Assembly: GCA_003993805.1 (NCBI GenBank)
Contig: RSEF01000020.1
Coordinates: 4,519,779 to 4,583,778, forward strand
Direction of reading: 5' to 3'
Source of the DNA: Himantopus leucocephalus
Taxonomy: Eukaryota > Chordata > Aves > Charadriiformes > Recurvirostridae
DNA: 64,000 nucleotides
The position numbers were made by a program, and so were the translations under genes. Shown here piece after piece: positions 23,980-36,299 of this stretch (position 1 is the stretch's first letter; each line of letters begins with the position of its first letter). A model generated the notes under the pieces. That model saw nothing but the letters and a program-made list of their open reading frames with translations. It was not told the DNA's origin and searched no databases.

Positions 23980-24300
23980 CTACAGGGCAGCAGATTTATT
24001 AATTTAATAGGTTTATCCATTTTACAGCTTGGATAATCATATTTCACTAAACCGGTACACAAGGAGGCCTCAGCCCATCTGACAGCTTTATTCTTGTGTA
24101 AGTTAACAAGCACATTTTGTACTCATGACCTTGTGAATTGTAAAAGTGCGAGGAGCTAGAGAGGAATGACAGACCAAATCCAAGAAACGTGTTAGCATTT
24201 CGGTTTTCCTGAGTGAGATTTATAAAGGCAGCAGTGAGGAACCTCAGCTGCAAAGATAACTTAAACAATTGCTAATTTATCTGGTTTAAGAAAATATGCA
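23980..24300. promoter_or_regulatory. Candidate regulatory block D
   Basis: Repeat-free and motif-rich: CTGACAG at 24079-24085 (MEIS-type), GTTAAC at 24102-24107 (HNF1 half-palindrome) and several TAAT and ATAA cores near both ends ('tttattaatttaatagg', 'caattgctaatttatc'). No coding frame is convincing. The texture suggests a conserved non-coding element. Confidence 0.3.
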
Positions 24301-25259
24301 GAAATAAGAAAAAAAAAAAAACAAACAACAATGGAATGTTAACACTTAAAAAGTACGGACCTGATTTGTTTATCAAAGACATCAGTTTAACAATAGAAAT
24401 GCTCCCCTGACAATAGAGGAGTTGTTCTTCATCTGGGACAACCAGAAAAGAATTGGGCTGGTTTGGTCTAAGGTAAACGTGCTTGGTACAGATTCATGCT
24501 TACTCCTTCTGACACTCTGTGCTTGCCGTGGCCACTAAATTCCCTCAGTAAGTGTTTACAATTCTTGAAACTGGCTGAGAAATAGAGAGATTAAACAAGC
24601 AATGGAGCTAGATGTTTAAAAATGCCTAGCTAAAAGCCATTTTATAGTGACAAACCTCATGTATACATGTGTCATTTTAAAGCATTTCTTGTTTACTATA
24701 TAGGAAAGAAAGCAAGCATGCACTCCTTTAGGGTTTGGGGTTCCTTTAATTGAAACTGTTGGGAGAAAAAGAAAATATTTTCTTATTTGTGTAAAAGCTT
24801 GCACTTAAAGCTGGACTTTTTATAAAAACCTTGTTTCAGTTTCTTGTTGAAGAGATGACATATTGTGGAAGAAGATATTTCCTGTGCAAAATGCCATTCA
24901 ACGGAAACCTAACTTCTCTCCAGAAAATTTAACATGAAAGTAGGGGCTAATCCTCCTCTGTCCTTTTAATAAAAACAAAAGCTGAGCTATTTCCACTGTA
25001 GTAACTACAAGCTCTTCAAATGAAACAGCAAATACCTTGGACCTCATCATAAAATGGTACATTTGGCAACACTGAAAGAATTGTAGACCTCAGGGATTTA
25101 TTTCCATTTATATTCAAACTCCTTCACGCCATTCTTGACGTGTAAAAAGGAATATTTTGTGCAAATCAGAATTAAGCCGTGAAGACAGGAATTTCAAAAG
25201 CTTGGCTATCAGGAGAACATGACAGGCCAGTACTGAGACACGATGTGCTCTTCATTGAC
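24301..25259. other. Unannotated non-coding sequence
   Basis: AT-rich, with an A-run at 24309-24321. Nothing else recognised. Confidence 0.5.
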
Positions 25260-25510
25260 TTTCCTCTATATTCCTCGCTTTCGGCGTGTCGCTCATTTTT
25301 GACGGCAGGCGGTGACTGATAGCTCTCCTCAGCACGTGTCAAGATCTGTCTGTCCCTTTTGAAGGTGGAGCAGAGCCCAGCGCGCGCTCTGCGAGGCTCC
25401 GTGAGTGAGTGTGGGAAATGTAGTGTGAAATTCAGTCCGTGCGTGGAACGCCAGGCGGGGATGCGCAAGCGGAGAGGGAAGTTGCACGCAGGCGGACAGG
25501 GTGCCTTGCA
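25260..25510. promoter_or_regulatory. CpG-rich cluster (possible orphan CpG island)
   Basis: About 20 CpG dinucleotides in 230-250 bases by eye, against sparse CpG on either side. A CAGCGCGCGCTC run is at about 25379-25390. Overlapping ORFs on both strands (142 codons minus, 82 plus) follow from the low stop density. In birds, isolated CpG clusters in gene-poor DNA are often promoters of non-coding RNAs or developmental enhancers. No TATA or exon structure is evident. Confidence 0.4.
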
Positions 25511-26269
25511 CAAAGCCGGGGGCAGGAGTTTCTCTGGAGGGCTTCTTTGGGAAACCTCATCTCTTCCAGTCACTTGTGCTTTCTGCTTGGTACGCAGCAA
25601 TAGTTAGTGTTTGGGTTTGAAATCTTGTATGAGGATATTCATGTTTGCAAGAGAATTCCTTTTTAAAGAAAATGTTATAAATCTTGTTACATTTTGAGCT
25701 GCTGTATTTATAACAACGTCTGAACTTTCACCCTAAAGTATACAAACAAGTGTCCTCCAGGGAAAGCGTTTCTCTTCTAACTTATTGCTGGAAATGTAAT
25801 GCTACTGCCTGGGCTGTGCTAGGGAAAAAACCATCATGGCAACCTCCTCTTCGGCCCTTTTTAAATTTGCACGGCCTGAAATTCTTACTTTTGACAGTGT
25901 TCCCTGCAGGCCTGCTCTGAGAGAGGTTCCTTGGCTCGGCGGAGGATGGTTTCTCCAGGATCCTGTGCTCCTGTGAATTGCCGGAAGGCTGTGAACTGGG
26001 GTAATGTTTCCAAAGTATTGTCATGTAAATGAAACCCCTATTTCATTTCCTACCGTGTGAGGGACACAAAGAAGGTGGCCAGTTGTGTTAGAGCGTGCCG
26101 TAACCCATCTTACCATAAAAATGGCAAAAAAGGAACTTCTCGTTACATGTGCTAGCGTGGTCCCGTCAGGCTCCAGAGTCTTTGATCGTTCCCTTTTCTC
26201 TTCTTCAAAAGGGGGAACTTTGTTCACAGGAACACGCTCAGTCACGGGGGTGTTTTATAGTTGGCTGTG
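25511..26269. other. Unannotated non-coding sequence
   Basis: Nothing recognised; overlapping short ORFs only. Confidence 0.5.
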
Positions 26270-26560
26270 GATGCGTTACCGGCTGGGATCCCTAATTATT
26301 ATCAATTTGCAGATTACCTTGAATGTCTTATTAAGATTCCTGCGGAATGATTGATCATAATCAAAAAATTAATCACCAATCAGCCCTGGCAATTAACATT
26401 AGCAAGTCTATTTGCATATATGTGATAATTTATGCTGCTGCTGGAAGAAGGGACTTTTGCTGAATATTATTGATTAGGAGAGAAGAGCCAGATGCTTCTA
26501 TCATTGGGACATTAGGCTTTATTAGATTGGGCTAGTAGCGTGTAAGAAAATGAAGGGCAT
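26270..26560. promoter_or_regulatory. Candidate regulatory block E (strongest enhancer-like block)
   Basis: Within 200 bases lie TAATTA at 26293-26298, TGATTGAT at 26348-26355 (HOX-PBX type), an AATTAATCACCAATCA run (homeodomain plus CCAAT), CAATTAACATTAG, and the POU octamer ATTTGCAT at 26410-26417. It is flanked by further TGATTA cores. The block is free of repeats and coding frames. It looks like a deeply conserved developmental enhancer core, but I could not test conservation. Confidence 0.4.
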
Positions 26561-28139
26561 TCCTGCAGTCTGCTGTAACACAGGCATCTTCAGGCATCTA
26601 AAAGGAATTTCTTAAATGCATCCACTGAAATTGCTTAAATGTTGAAAAGTGGGATATCGTACTTTAAAGAAGCTTTGACTTTTGACTCTTATTTACCACA
26701 GATGCTTTAAATATCCATTATGAGAAAAACACTTGATAATATCAGCCTAGATTGTGAGATTTACATTATAAGAAGTTACTTAATAGATATAATTATTTGC
26801 TGTTATGAATAAAGAGGCTTAAGATTAATTTGACTAATTGTACTATTTAAACTACAAAGAATTGCTTAACAAAGTCCTAAAAGTGGTTGACGATAGCCTA
26901 CACTTTTCAGTCAGTAGATTTTGTTTAATGAATTTATATTTCTTCATATTTTGCCATTTTAAACTGATATTTTTATTAATGCATTTGCAAAGAGAGGTTT
27001 ATTATCCATATCATCAACACTGCTTTTGTCTTCAAATTGTCTTGATATTGCTTATAGGATAGCGCATCGGTTTAAAATGTTCTGAGTTTGGTCACATTAT
27101 CTGATATTTATAATCTTTTTTTGCACCGTAGCCTTTGGTTTTGCTTCAACACCCTGTGGTGTCTCTCGTACCTGTAACTGCAGCTACATGAAAATGCACG
27201 GTCTCCTATCATAAATTCAGATTTGGGTCTCATTTATAGCTGCTTAAAGATTAGGAACGAATTCATTTAAGCCAATACGCAAAGTGATAACAGTTTATCC
27301 TCTTTAGCCATTGTGGTCCTATAAAAGATAGCAGAATTAAATCTATTTCCACTAGCCAGAGGTGTTCAACATTTTAAAAGACAGCATTGTATTTAAAACA
27401 AAGACCAACAAAATCAGGATTTTTCTCTCTAGTTTCTGAGTTAAAATGGTAGAAGAATTCAAAAGATGTTTTCATTTAAAAAATTTGCATTTTTTAGATC
27501 AATTTTAATTTTCAGTTGGAGCTTTATTACAAGCTAGAAATCTTTGTAGTTCATATAGGATTTTTAAAGAACATCTTGTATTGAATGTCTAAAACTCAGT
27601 GCTGATTTAAAAACTAAGAAGCGTTCTCTTTAAAATACATGAGTAAATAATGGAAAACTCTATTCTTAACATAGCTAGATTGGTTTACTGTCTGATGTCA
27701 GCTCTGTGCTTATCTTAGTCTTTCTTGAACAAAGACTTTTTTTATTTATCTGTCTGTATACACTAATGTCTTTTGCAAGCTTTGAATGCCTGTGTCCTTA
27801 ATGTCATTAATATATTTCTCTGGGTCTTTTGACTTCATTTTCCTCCCATTAATGAATTCCTTATTTGATCTGGAATGGGAACAGAATCAGACCCCAGTTC
27901 CGATACAATAATCAGACACCAATTCCAACACAATAATGGTATTAAAGAAGTCTGAAATGTTGTTCCTTTTTCGGTGAGCAAGAAGCGATCTGAAAAGAGA
28001 CTACCACCAAACCCCAACTATACACCATTTGAGATCTCGGATTAACCAGTTATAACAGCTGGGTTTTGCTGAAGTTAGTTGGTAACCATGAGATCTTGTC
28101 ACTGCAAAGTTCAGAGGTTAATTGAAATCAGAGAGGCAT
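26561..28139. other. AT-rich non-coding sequence
   Basis: About 1.6 kb of markedly AT-rich sequence with many TTTAAA- and TAAT-like words. No gene or element recognised. Confidence 0.5.
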
Positions 28140-28470
28140 AACCCATTCAATTGTCCCGTTAATTACGCCCAGCTCCCGTCTCCCTCCTCCACCCTCCCAT
28201 AAACATCGGCCGCTGACCACTCGCTGCTGACCGAGGGAGAAAGCTGCCGCTGGCCTGCGTGATGGCTGGGAGATGTTTAATGGCTGAGTCACTGAAGCCG
28301 ATAAAAAATGCCTGCAAATAGGGGAAAGGGGTATGTGTGTGCAAAGGGGGAGTTGGTGACATCCCCATACATCATCCCTCAGCCGTAATGTTGCCAGTTT
28401 TCGCTGAAAGCTGGTAATGCTTCGAGATTTATGGCGGGTGTGCTTTGCTGAGTGCGTGGCTTTGGCAGGG
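28140..28470. promoter_or_regulatory. Candidate regulatory block F
   Basis: It begins with TTAATTACG, then a small CpG-bearing pyrimidine-rich part (28170-28265), then 'gatgtttaatggctgagtc' holding a perfect AP-1 site TGAGTCA at 28285-28291, then 'aaaatgcctgcaaatag'. No repeat or credible coding frame. Enhancer-like by texture only. Confidence 0.3.
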
Positions 28471-30840
28471 AAGACTGGGGAGGCGTTGAATGGGATCCTG
28501 CAAGACTGGTAGGGATTTCTGGCAGTGGTTTACAAGGATAGTCTTTATGCTGAAGGAGTTCGTATTGCATTGAACAAGTAATATATTATGGTTAAAATAC
28601 ACAAATTTCCCTTCTTCATTCATCAAACTGATACAAACAGTGGATTTTTGCGAGTAACTATTAATTATCAGTTGTTTATTGTGATGGTACCTTTCTCCGG
28701 GGTTTCTGCAGGCAGCAGTTATGCACTATTTACCTTACAGTAACCAAGCACAGCAGATTTCAGAACTGAAGGAACATTAAAATATTAAAATAGATCTGAA
28801 TCTTGTAAACCTTGGAGAAAAAATAAATCCATTGCCTTCAGTGGGAGATGGCTTGGGTAAGGAGAAAAAGAAGTCTTCCCACTTTGGGGTAGTTTTTAAA
28901 GTTTTGAGCTTAAGGATGGAAAATAACTTTTAGAGCTAGATGGACTATGGGTGTCTTAAAAACTGGGATACTCAGTTAATGAATGTAAAAATCTCACCGT
29001 GTGTATTTGTCCAAATTTACCTGGTCTAAAACCTAATCTTAATGAATATTAAGCATAGGCCTGCAACATGCCTTCCTCCCTCTTCTTCTCGCAGCCTTCC
29101 TCTTCCAACAAAAGCCCGGCTCTTCCATGCGGTCCAGCCAGCCTGGAGAGGAGACCCTGGTCCTGGACCAGTTTCTGCTGTTGTGTATCCATATGATTGT
29201 CAGTGGGAAATGCAGGCTGGAGTCAGGACCCCGCTGGCATGTGTTGCACAAACCTGACACAAAAACACCCCTTGTCTTGAAGCTTTATTCCCTGATTTTG
29301 ATCTCTGTTGTCTTTAATTGAGGTTCAAGTGACAGTTCTCTATACCACATCTGCCTGTGGGTAGAGTGTGTTACAACCTGAAATGAGGTCCTTGTTCCAA
29401 TCACAAGAAAGCATATAAATCACCAAAATGATTCTTACGAGTAGTTCTCCAATATCTTGTTACTCATCCCCCAGAAATAACAATGTAGCGGTGCTAGTAG
29501 AAATTTTTTTCTGTAAACATGTTAAAATGAAACATCTTTGTATCTCCTCTCAAGAAAGCGAAAGCTAAACTCAAACTGTTGAAATCTTGTTAGTGAGAAC
29601 TGAAAACTTTTTTGAATTTCACAGCTCTTATTAGTTTTCCAAAAATAAACAAAAATCTCCTAAAAATTCACTTGTTTTTATAGCCAGCAGCATTTTCTGC
29701 TTGTTTCTTTGTGTAACTAAAAAAATGATCAAAGTTACTTGGTCCTTCTTTATTCTAACTCAAAATTATTATTTTGAAATGTGACTTTATTTTTGTCAAG
29801 CAGCTAAAAATGATCGTTTCTATTCTGTATACACTTAGAGCTAATACTTCATAAAAGCTTCTCCTCTGATGGGGTGACAACATATATATATGTACACTAT
29901 ACACAACCGTGAAAGGTGTTTTCTGTGTAATTTATGTGCCCGAGCCATATACTGAGCCCATACACTACCGAGGAGAAGCTAAATCAATCAAGAGCGATTT
30001 CCAGTGAACAGCCATATCACATCTACCACCCATTTGCTCTTGGCTGGCTGAGAAATGAAGCAATTTAAACCTATTGGGTCACGCTGAAATGGGGGCCAAA
30101 ATCTTATCAGTGTGCTGCACACAACTGAGCCTCATTTCATCTTCATTTCCAGAGGTCCGTGGACTGCAGCAGTTCCCCGTAGTCCAGCCGTGTCTCTGGC
30201 ATTGCACGCTGCCTGCCTGGCTGCTGAGCTGACGCCACAGGTGGGGAAAACAACTTTTTGGTGGTATGAATGGGGAGAATCTAGATTTGAACTTTCTCGA
30301 TCTGCAGAAAAATATGGAGGAAAACACAATTAGTCTTTAGTTAAAATGTGGATATGAAGATAAGCTTGAGAAATCCAAGTTTTCTGTGGAACACAAGATG
30401 GGAAAATGACTGTTTTCCGTTCACTTGCTTAATGTTTCATACAATCTTGGCAGTGTTCCACTGCCCGACCCTCATGTTTTCAGATTATTTCCACATCTGT
30501 CTCAAAGCCGTACCCTCCTCAAATGGACCAAGCAGCTAGTTTCTTAGTTAAAATAATAATAATAAAGTGTAAGAGCACCCCGAGCGTGCTGAACATCCCC
30601 ACAGCTCGCTCTCAGTGCAGAAGAGAGCACCTGGAAAGGCTCAGACACTGGCCCAGGCTCGCAGGCAGAAGTTACACGCGGCATGTGTTCGCCGTTGGGT
30701 TTTCCTGTTTCTTGTTGCTTCATATTAAACATGAAATTCCATATGGACCTTTTAATGGTTGCTTGGAAATTGGATGTCTGTCACCCCAGAGGGACGTATT
30801 GGTATTCTGCACCTGATTGCATTTCTCCCTTCTCCCCCAC
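28471..30840. other. Unannotated non-coding sequence
   Basis: Contains a diverged 'attgccttcagtggga' motif near 28831 (see the ancient-repeat entry at 16985) and AT-rich stretches around 29500-29900. No gene recognised. Confidence 0.45.
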
Positions 30841-31467
30841 AGGACGAGTCAAAGGTTATGGTTTGGAGCAGGAGGAGTTTGTCGACAGCAGGTTCTCCTC
30901 AAGCTGAGAGGAGGTTTTTTGCCTTTAATAGCACGGGTAGGTTATGCGTGGATGTAAATAGTTGTCTGAGTTTGCGTACGTGAATTTAGGAATCTGATCC
31001 AAAATAAGCTGACACAAACAAGAAAGTTGAGACTGACCCCAAAGTAAGTTGTTCTTATCCTCAGCATTGGCAAGAAAAGTAAAGCAAAGCAAACAGAAAT
31101 AAAGAAGCAGGTCAGAACTAGGCACACATTTCCATCCACGTCTCTCTTGTTTTCTACACCTGCTTAAGGAAAGAAAAAAAGGACTTTTCTGTACTCTAAC
31201 ACTTCTGAATACCTTCTTGAAAACTTCAGAAATTGAAATATTCTCAGTGTGTCTTTCAATTTTGTTCTCTCCAGCGTGATATTACCACAGTGCTATTCCC
31301 CCTCTGGGCTGCGACACTTTGGGTAAGCAGTGACTTACCCAAACGATCTGCAGTGGGGCCAGCCCACAAGCGTCCACGCAGCGCTTCGCCACCCTATTTC
31401 GGTCCAGGTTCCTGAGCCAGTATCTCTGCACCGCGTTTTGCTCTTCATTCACTCAAGCTTTCTTAAG
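30841..31467 (+). other. Cluster of good splice-site motifs (possible exons, unproven)
   Basis: Three stretches are bounded by plausible splice sites on the plus strand. One acceptor, 'tctcccttctcccccacag', ends at 30840 and could pair with GTAGGT near 30936. A 48-base stretch at 31275-31322 lies between 'ttttgttctctccag' and GTAAGC, with two open frames. A 60-base stretch at 31408-31467 lies between 'tttcggtccag' and GTGAGT. I recognise no encoded product. They could be lncRNA or micro exons, or chance. Confidence 0.2.
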
Positions 31468-31965
31468 GTGAGTCTGTTCCATCTTCCCAAGTGTGGTGTC
31501 ATGATGCTCTGGAGTTCATTACGTTAATGACACATTTGTTAGTGGTTTATGGCTTAGCAATGCTACTTCCTCCGTTTCATAGTTAGGGAATTCAAGCAGA
31601 AGAGGTCAAGGTCCAGATCCCCGGCATGTAATTCTCCTAAGCGTCCTGGGCTTATCTGTGTCAGCAGGGGTCACGCGGGCTGGCTCGCTGCAAAATCTCA
31701 TACCTGGATCTTCCAAAATACACCACAGCGCCCTGGGCTGCTCGGCCTTGCAACGCCCGCAGCGATATTTACACAGAAGGAGCGGGTAGGACACCAAGTG
31801 CCAACATCTACTATTGAATCTAAGCTGCTAAAGTATGACTCTGCAAGTTATTTCAGTAAATCTACTCTCTTAAATTTAGTTAGGGAGACATAAATCTGTC
31901 CTTGGATCTGGGCGATGCTGTGTGAAACGACGATGAGCAGTTATCAGCAGTATTTCCAATACCAA
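31468..31965. other. Unannotated non-coding sequence before the gap
   Basis: Nothing recognised. Confidence 0.5.
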
Positions 31966-32065
31966 NNNNNNNNNNNNNNNNNNNNNNNNNNNNNNNNNNN
32001 NNNNNNNNNNNNNNNNNNNNNNNNNNNNNNNNNNNNNNNNNNNNNNNNNNNNNNNNNNNNNNNNN
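31966..32065. other. Assembly gap, 100 N
   Basis: Exactly 100 N, the usual placeholder for a gap of unknown size. Open frames reported across it are meaningless. Confidence 0.99.
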
Positions 32066-32860
32066 CTTGGCCAGAGGATCCCCCCATCGTTGCACTGCCC
32101 TGGACCCTGTGACATTTGTGTCCTACTCTCCAGCACGTACGTGCAGACAGGGTTCAAGCCTCAGGGCAGGCAGATTGCTCTAGCTGTGGTGATAGCAAAA
32201 AGAAGCTTCACTTGACTTCGGCTGTAGTTATAAAACTTTCCAGATACTGAAGATTTAGTTGATTTTGGGGTGTATGAGCTTCATGGTGGAGTTCACAGGA
32301 GTTTGCCTGCTCCAAGGATCCATGCCAGTGTTTTTAGGAAGGTTTTTAAAAAAATATGTTTTCCAATTGTTACCCATAATTGAGACAATATTGCAAAAAT
32401 CTGTGTAGCTTATTGACCTGACAGAGTGTAAACAGGTTTTTGGAAGCCTCCCGATATGAAATATTCCAGCCCTTGTATTGTTCTTGTACACAAAGTGCAT
32501 GGAGGGAATAAGCAATAAAATACCAGATGGATTTCCTTTGAAACATAATTACTATCCAGGTGCAGACCCCACTTTTCATAGTCAAAGATTTCCATCATTT
32601 TAATAGGATTCTTTTAAGTTATAGTATCAGCATCTCATGACCTGAACTATCGGTCAGTGCACCGCACATATGGTACTGGTGAAAAAATAGAGGGGTTCAC
32701 CTCTCAGTCCTCTTTGGCTACTGACTTCTTTTTCCTGAGAACGGTAATTGAGATGCCAGTTGGTGCCCACTTGGGCAGTGACTTTCTGCGGGGAACACAC
32801 CTGGCCTGAGGGAGCTGTACTGAAACTCATTTGGTCTTTGCAGAGAGCCAAGCAAGAACA
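32066..32860. other. Unannotated non-coding sequence
   Basis: Nothing recognised; overlapping short minus-strand ORFs at 32255-32598 look like chance. Confidence 0.5.
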
Positions 32861-32940
32861 TTTCTTTCTTTTTTTTTTTTTTCCTCCTCTTTCCCTTGCA
32901 AGGGAACAGAGCAATAAAATAATAATAATAATAATAAAAA
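32861..32940. repeat. Polypyrimidine tract followed by (AAT)n microsatellite
   Basis: A T-rich pyrimidine run at 32861-32896 is followed by an AAT trinucleotide run at 32913-32940. Both are simple sequence; the AAT run is likely polymorphic. Confidence 0.85.
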
Positions 32941-33414
32941 GGCATAACCAGCCTCCCCTCCCATTCTGACATGTTGAGTGCCAGAACTCAGATCAAGTCT
33001 TTAAGGCAAAGTGAGAACGCAATGAAAACAGGGGCTTTATTATAAAGGCAGGGTGGTGAACTTTTTAACTCTCGCAGCGCTCCCGGATGTGCCTCTTCAC
33101 ACTGTACACAGCTGCTGAAGGCTTCCAGGGACTGTGGGTGGTGGGTGAGGAAAGGGGAAGAGGTGGTTTAGCTATGCGCGATATTTCCCATAAGAAATAA
33201 AGCAATAGAGTCTCACCTCACTGCCTGTTTTTCCACATATATTGAGACGGGAATGTATTTATATAACCCTATTAAAAGGGAACACTCAGTAGCAAACTCG
33301 GTCTTTAAATAGCTACTGTTCTGCATGCTCCAGGCTCCAAACCCCTCAATTTCAACTCACACCCACTTACATTCTTTTGACATATTCCTCAGGTTTTTTT
33401 GTGACTTTGGGGTC
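32941..33414. other. Unannotated non-coding sequence
   Basis: Repeat-free mixed-composition sequence, with motifs such as 'gggctttattataaagg' and 'cccataagaaataaagc'. It could be regulatory but there is no specific support. Confidence 0.4.
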
Positions 33415-33478
33415 AAATCCAAAACTTATTGAAAGCAGTGGAAAGACACTCAGTGAATTCAGTGGAATTTGGATAATA
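33415..33478. repeat. Possible ancient repeat with 'tgaattcagtgga' core
   Basis: The order 'ggtcaaatccaaaac', 'tattgaaagcagtgg', 'gaattcagtggaatttgg' resembles the family noted at 16985, including its inverted halves (attgaa.tcagtgg). It is diverged and the family name is uncertain. Confidence 0.35.
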
Positions 33479-33639
33479 CTCTTAGAGCTCAGATACCATG
33501 GTGATAAATGCAATAAATTACATAGACAAAAGTTGCCCATTTTGGGCTAGCTCTGCTTCTACAGAAACAAATTAAGCTGTTGCTATTGACTGCTGCAGGA
33601 ATCAGTTCTTCCCCTTCCCTGGTGGCATTTAAGCAGCTC

Positions 33640-33790
33640 TCAAAACATTTTACAAATAAGGGGAGTATCTTTATCTCCCATTTACAGATGAATAAACTGA
33701 GGCACGGAGCCATGATTAAACCTGTGAGTCAGGCAGTGCAAAAGAGCTGGAATTAGACCCAGATACCAGTCCCTGGACCACCCAGTGGAA
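33640..33790 (-). repeat. MIR-type SINE relic
   Basis: On the plus strand 'cccatttacagatgaataaa', 'ctgaggcacggagcc', 'agagctggaattagaccca' and 'gataccagtccctgg' match the reverse complement of the MIR core in order. This is one of the clearer SINE relics in the window. Confidence 0.7.
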
Positions 33791-36299
33791 AAAGAGAGTC
33801 TATTAGCTGCTAGCAGTCTCGTAGGCTCTCCCGGTGCTACCAGGTCCTGCTGGTGCCAACAGGAGTGGAGGGCAACCAACATCCTCCTGTAAATCGTTGA
33901 ACATTAATAGACTGAGCAGCCCTTCAGAAGCAGTTTGTTTTTACCACTAAGATGCATTATTTCATCCTCCCCCCCTCATGTTCATATTTTCCCTTTGACT
34001 CCTGTTATTTTGGTTCCATTTAGCAAATACATTCTTGGGGTTTTTTTTCCCCTGTGTCCCTCCAGCCACCTTACTTTGCCTTTTTTTTTTTTTTCCTTCT
34101 TTCCCTTAAACTTTTTTCCTCATTCAGTGCACTAAGTGGATTTACGACCCATTTAGGCAGCTTCCAGTGGCATTGCTTTTACAGTTCAGAGGCAGAAGGG
34201 CCATAAAAAGATTTACAGTTACAGCAAGAGTTGGTCGCATGGAAGTTCGAGATCCAAATTAGACAAAGGGAGCGGGGCTGTGTGAGTGGCCAGTAAAAGG
34301 AGCTTGGAAACAAAAACAAATGAAACTGCTCTTAGAGGAGGAGGTTGGGGTGGGGGCAGAGGAGGAGGAGGAAAAGTCGCCTGTTAACTTCACGTTACTA
34401 TTGCAACAGCTCTGTTAATTCTGTTATATAAAGCCCCTTTTCCTCCTTTTTTTCCTCTCTCGATGTTGTTGTTGGACAGATTTCCTTTGCAAACACACAT
34501 CTCAAACTGGAGAGCAGCAACTTCACACAGTAGTAGAGATTCCAAGGCAGATATTCCCAGGATGTTGGCAGCTGCTTTTGCTGCTGCTGCTGGGACTCCA
34601 AGATACAAACTCCCCCCCAAAAAAACCAAGTGGCTGAAGGAACGGCACCAGTCAGAGTGGAGGACTTCAGATTGCATTGCATGAGGATAATCTGGCTTTT
34701 AAAAGAAGCTAGAAACTGGGAAATAGATTTTGTCCTCTCCCCCACTAGATTTTTTCCTGCTGACTTCAAAAGAAACAAGACCAGGCTTGACCAAATCCAT
34801 AAGGAGCTGAGGCAAAAGGGAGATTTGCCACTGACATTAAAGAAACGTGTCTGGGCACATAGAGGGAGACTATAGCGGGAGTCTGCTGAAGGTTGGGGGC
34901 CGCATGTCGGCGAGACTCAGACCATACGCCATTCTGTCTGAGCTGTGGAGAGAATCCGCTTTGGAAAGCAATGTGTCCTTTACGGGCAGCCTGAAAGGAC
35001 GTCACCTCTGTTTGAATCTGCAGGTGTCCCCGGCTGGATGGGTACAGCCCTGTCTGCTCTGCTGGTGGGCTGAGTTGGTTCTGATGCAGGCCAGCTACGG
35101 TCTAGGTGCCATATAGTCTGCACCACGGCACCGCAGCTGGGCTAACAGGCCTTTTTGAGGGTTCTGAGCTGAGCAGTTCAGGAATGAAGCCATGCTAATG
35201 CGGCAGCAGGGCTTGAAACTGGTTGGAGTGCAGGTGGAGCGAATGCAAGACGGTCTGCACTTACCCACAGAGAGACGCCCTACTCGAGTGCCGCGTGAGA
35301 ATGGCTCCAATGAGCCTGGGCTTGACTCCACTTTGTTGGGCTATAAGTATATAGTATAAGTACATAGCGTGGAAACAATCGTAAATAATCTGTATACATA
35401 AGAAAGCCAATACTTCCCAGTTTTGCTCTAAATGCCAGTCTTTTTTGGATAGTTGAAAAGCACACAATTGTTTTGTTTTCCTTCTTCTTGATGTTGTATT
35501 TATTCTGCTGCTCCCATTTCTAACCGACTTCCTGTTCAAAATATCGCCTTTAGTTTCACATAGACACGGCAACTCTTCGTTTCCTGAGGTCTGTCACATA
35601 GCGCTGCTGTCCGACTGCCTGCCGGGCACCGCTCAACTGATGCCTGCATTTCAGGAGTAGGTGATGTGTCTGTTACTTGCTTTAGTCTTAATTTCTCTTG
35701 GCTGTCGTTATATTGTTGAGGGTAGCAGCAGCATGGGAGTTCTTATTTCCTAATTTCTTGTGTGGTTTTTTGTGAGCTTCACTGGTGATGCTGGTGAAGT
35801 TCTTGACATTGCTGGGTCCCTTGGACCTTGTTTCCTTAGTGTCTTGGCTAATCTTTACTCACTACGTGCTCACGGCTCTCCAGTGAGATTAGTGTTACTG
35901 GTGGTGTAGAGGACGTTGGGATTCTCTGGATGAAAAACACTCCATAAAGATAGACGTTTAATCCTTGTTCTTTGCTCCCACACGTTCTCACACGGATGTT
36001 AACACTCTGGTTTCAGGTTATCTATAAGAGGAAAAAAGCCATCACAACGCTTTCCCTACATCCCTTTTAGATCTAGTTCTTCCTCCTTCAGAAGAAAAAT
36101 CTCCTAATAAGAAGAGTGGTAATATTTTAGAAAGGTTTGGCTGGTGTTTGGGGGGGAGCAGCCAGCCTCAGAGAGAGAGAGGCTTCAGTCTAAACCTGAA
36201 ACAAAATATCCCGCAGGCCCCTATTAAAATGTAAAAGCCAATTGACGGTAGCCAGGAGGACATCTCTTACCCCTTTCCCCCCCCTCCTCCCTATGGCAA
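33791..36299. other. Unannotated non-coding sequence with a G-rich purine tract
   Basis: A purine tract at 34334-34376 holds G4 and G5 runs among GGA units and may form a two-tier quadruplex. A T-run is at 34080-34094. A plus-strand frame at 34847-35116 (89 codons) runs through a CAG/GTG junction near 35023 but has no recognisable domain. No gene is supported. Confidence 0.4.

Noticed and set aside
31876..32157. Open frames on both strands spanning the first 100-N gap
   Set aside because: They are open only because N codons are not stops.
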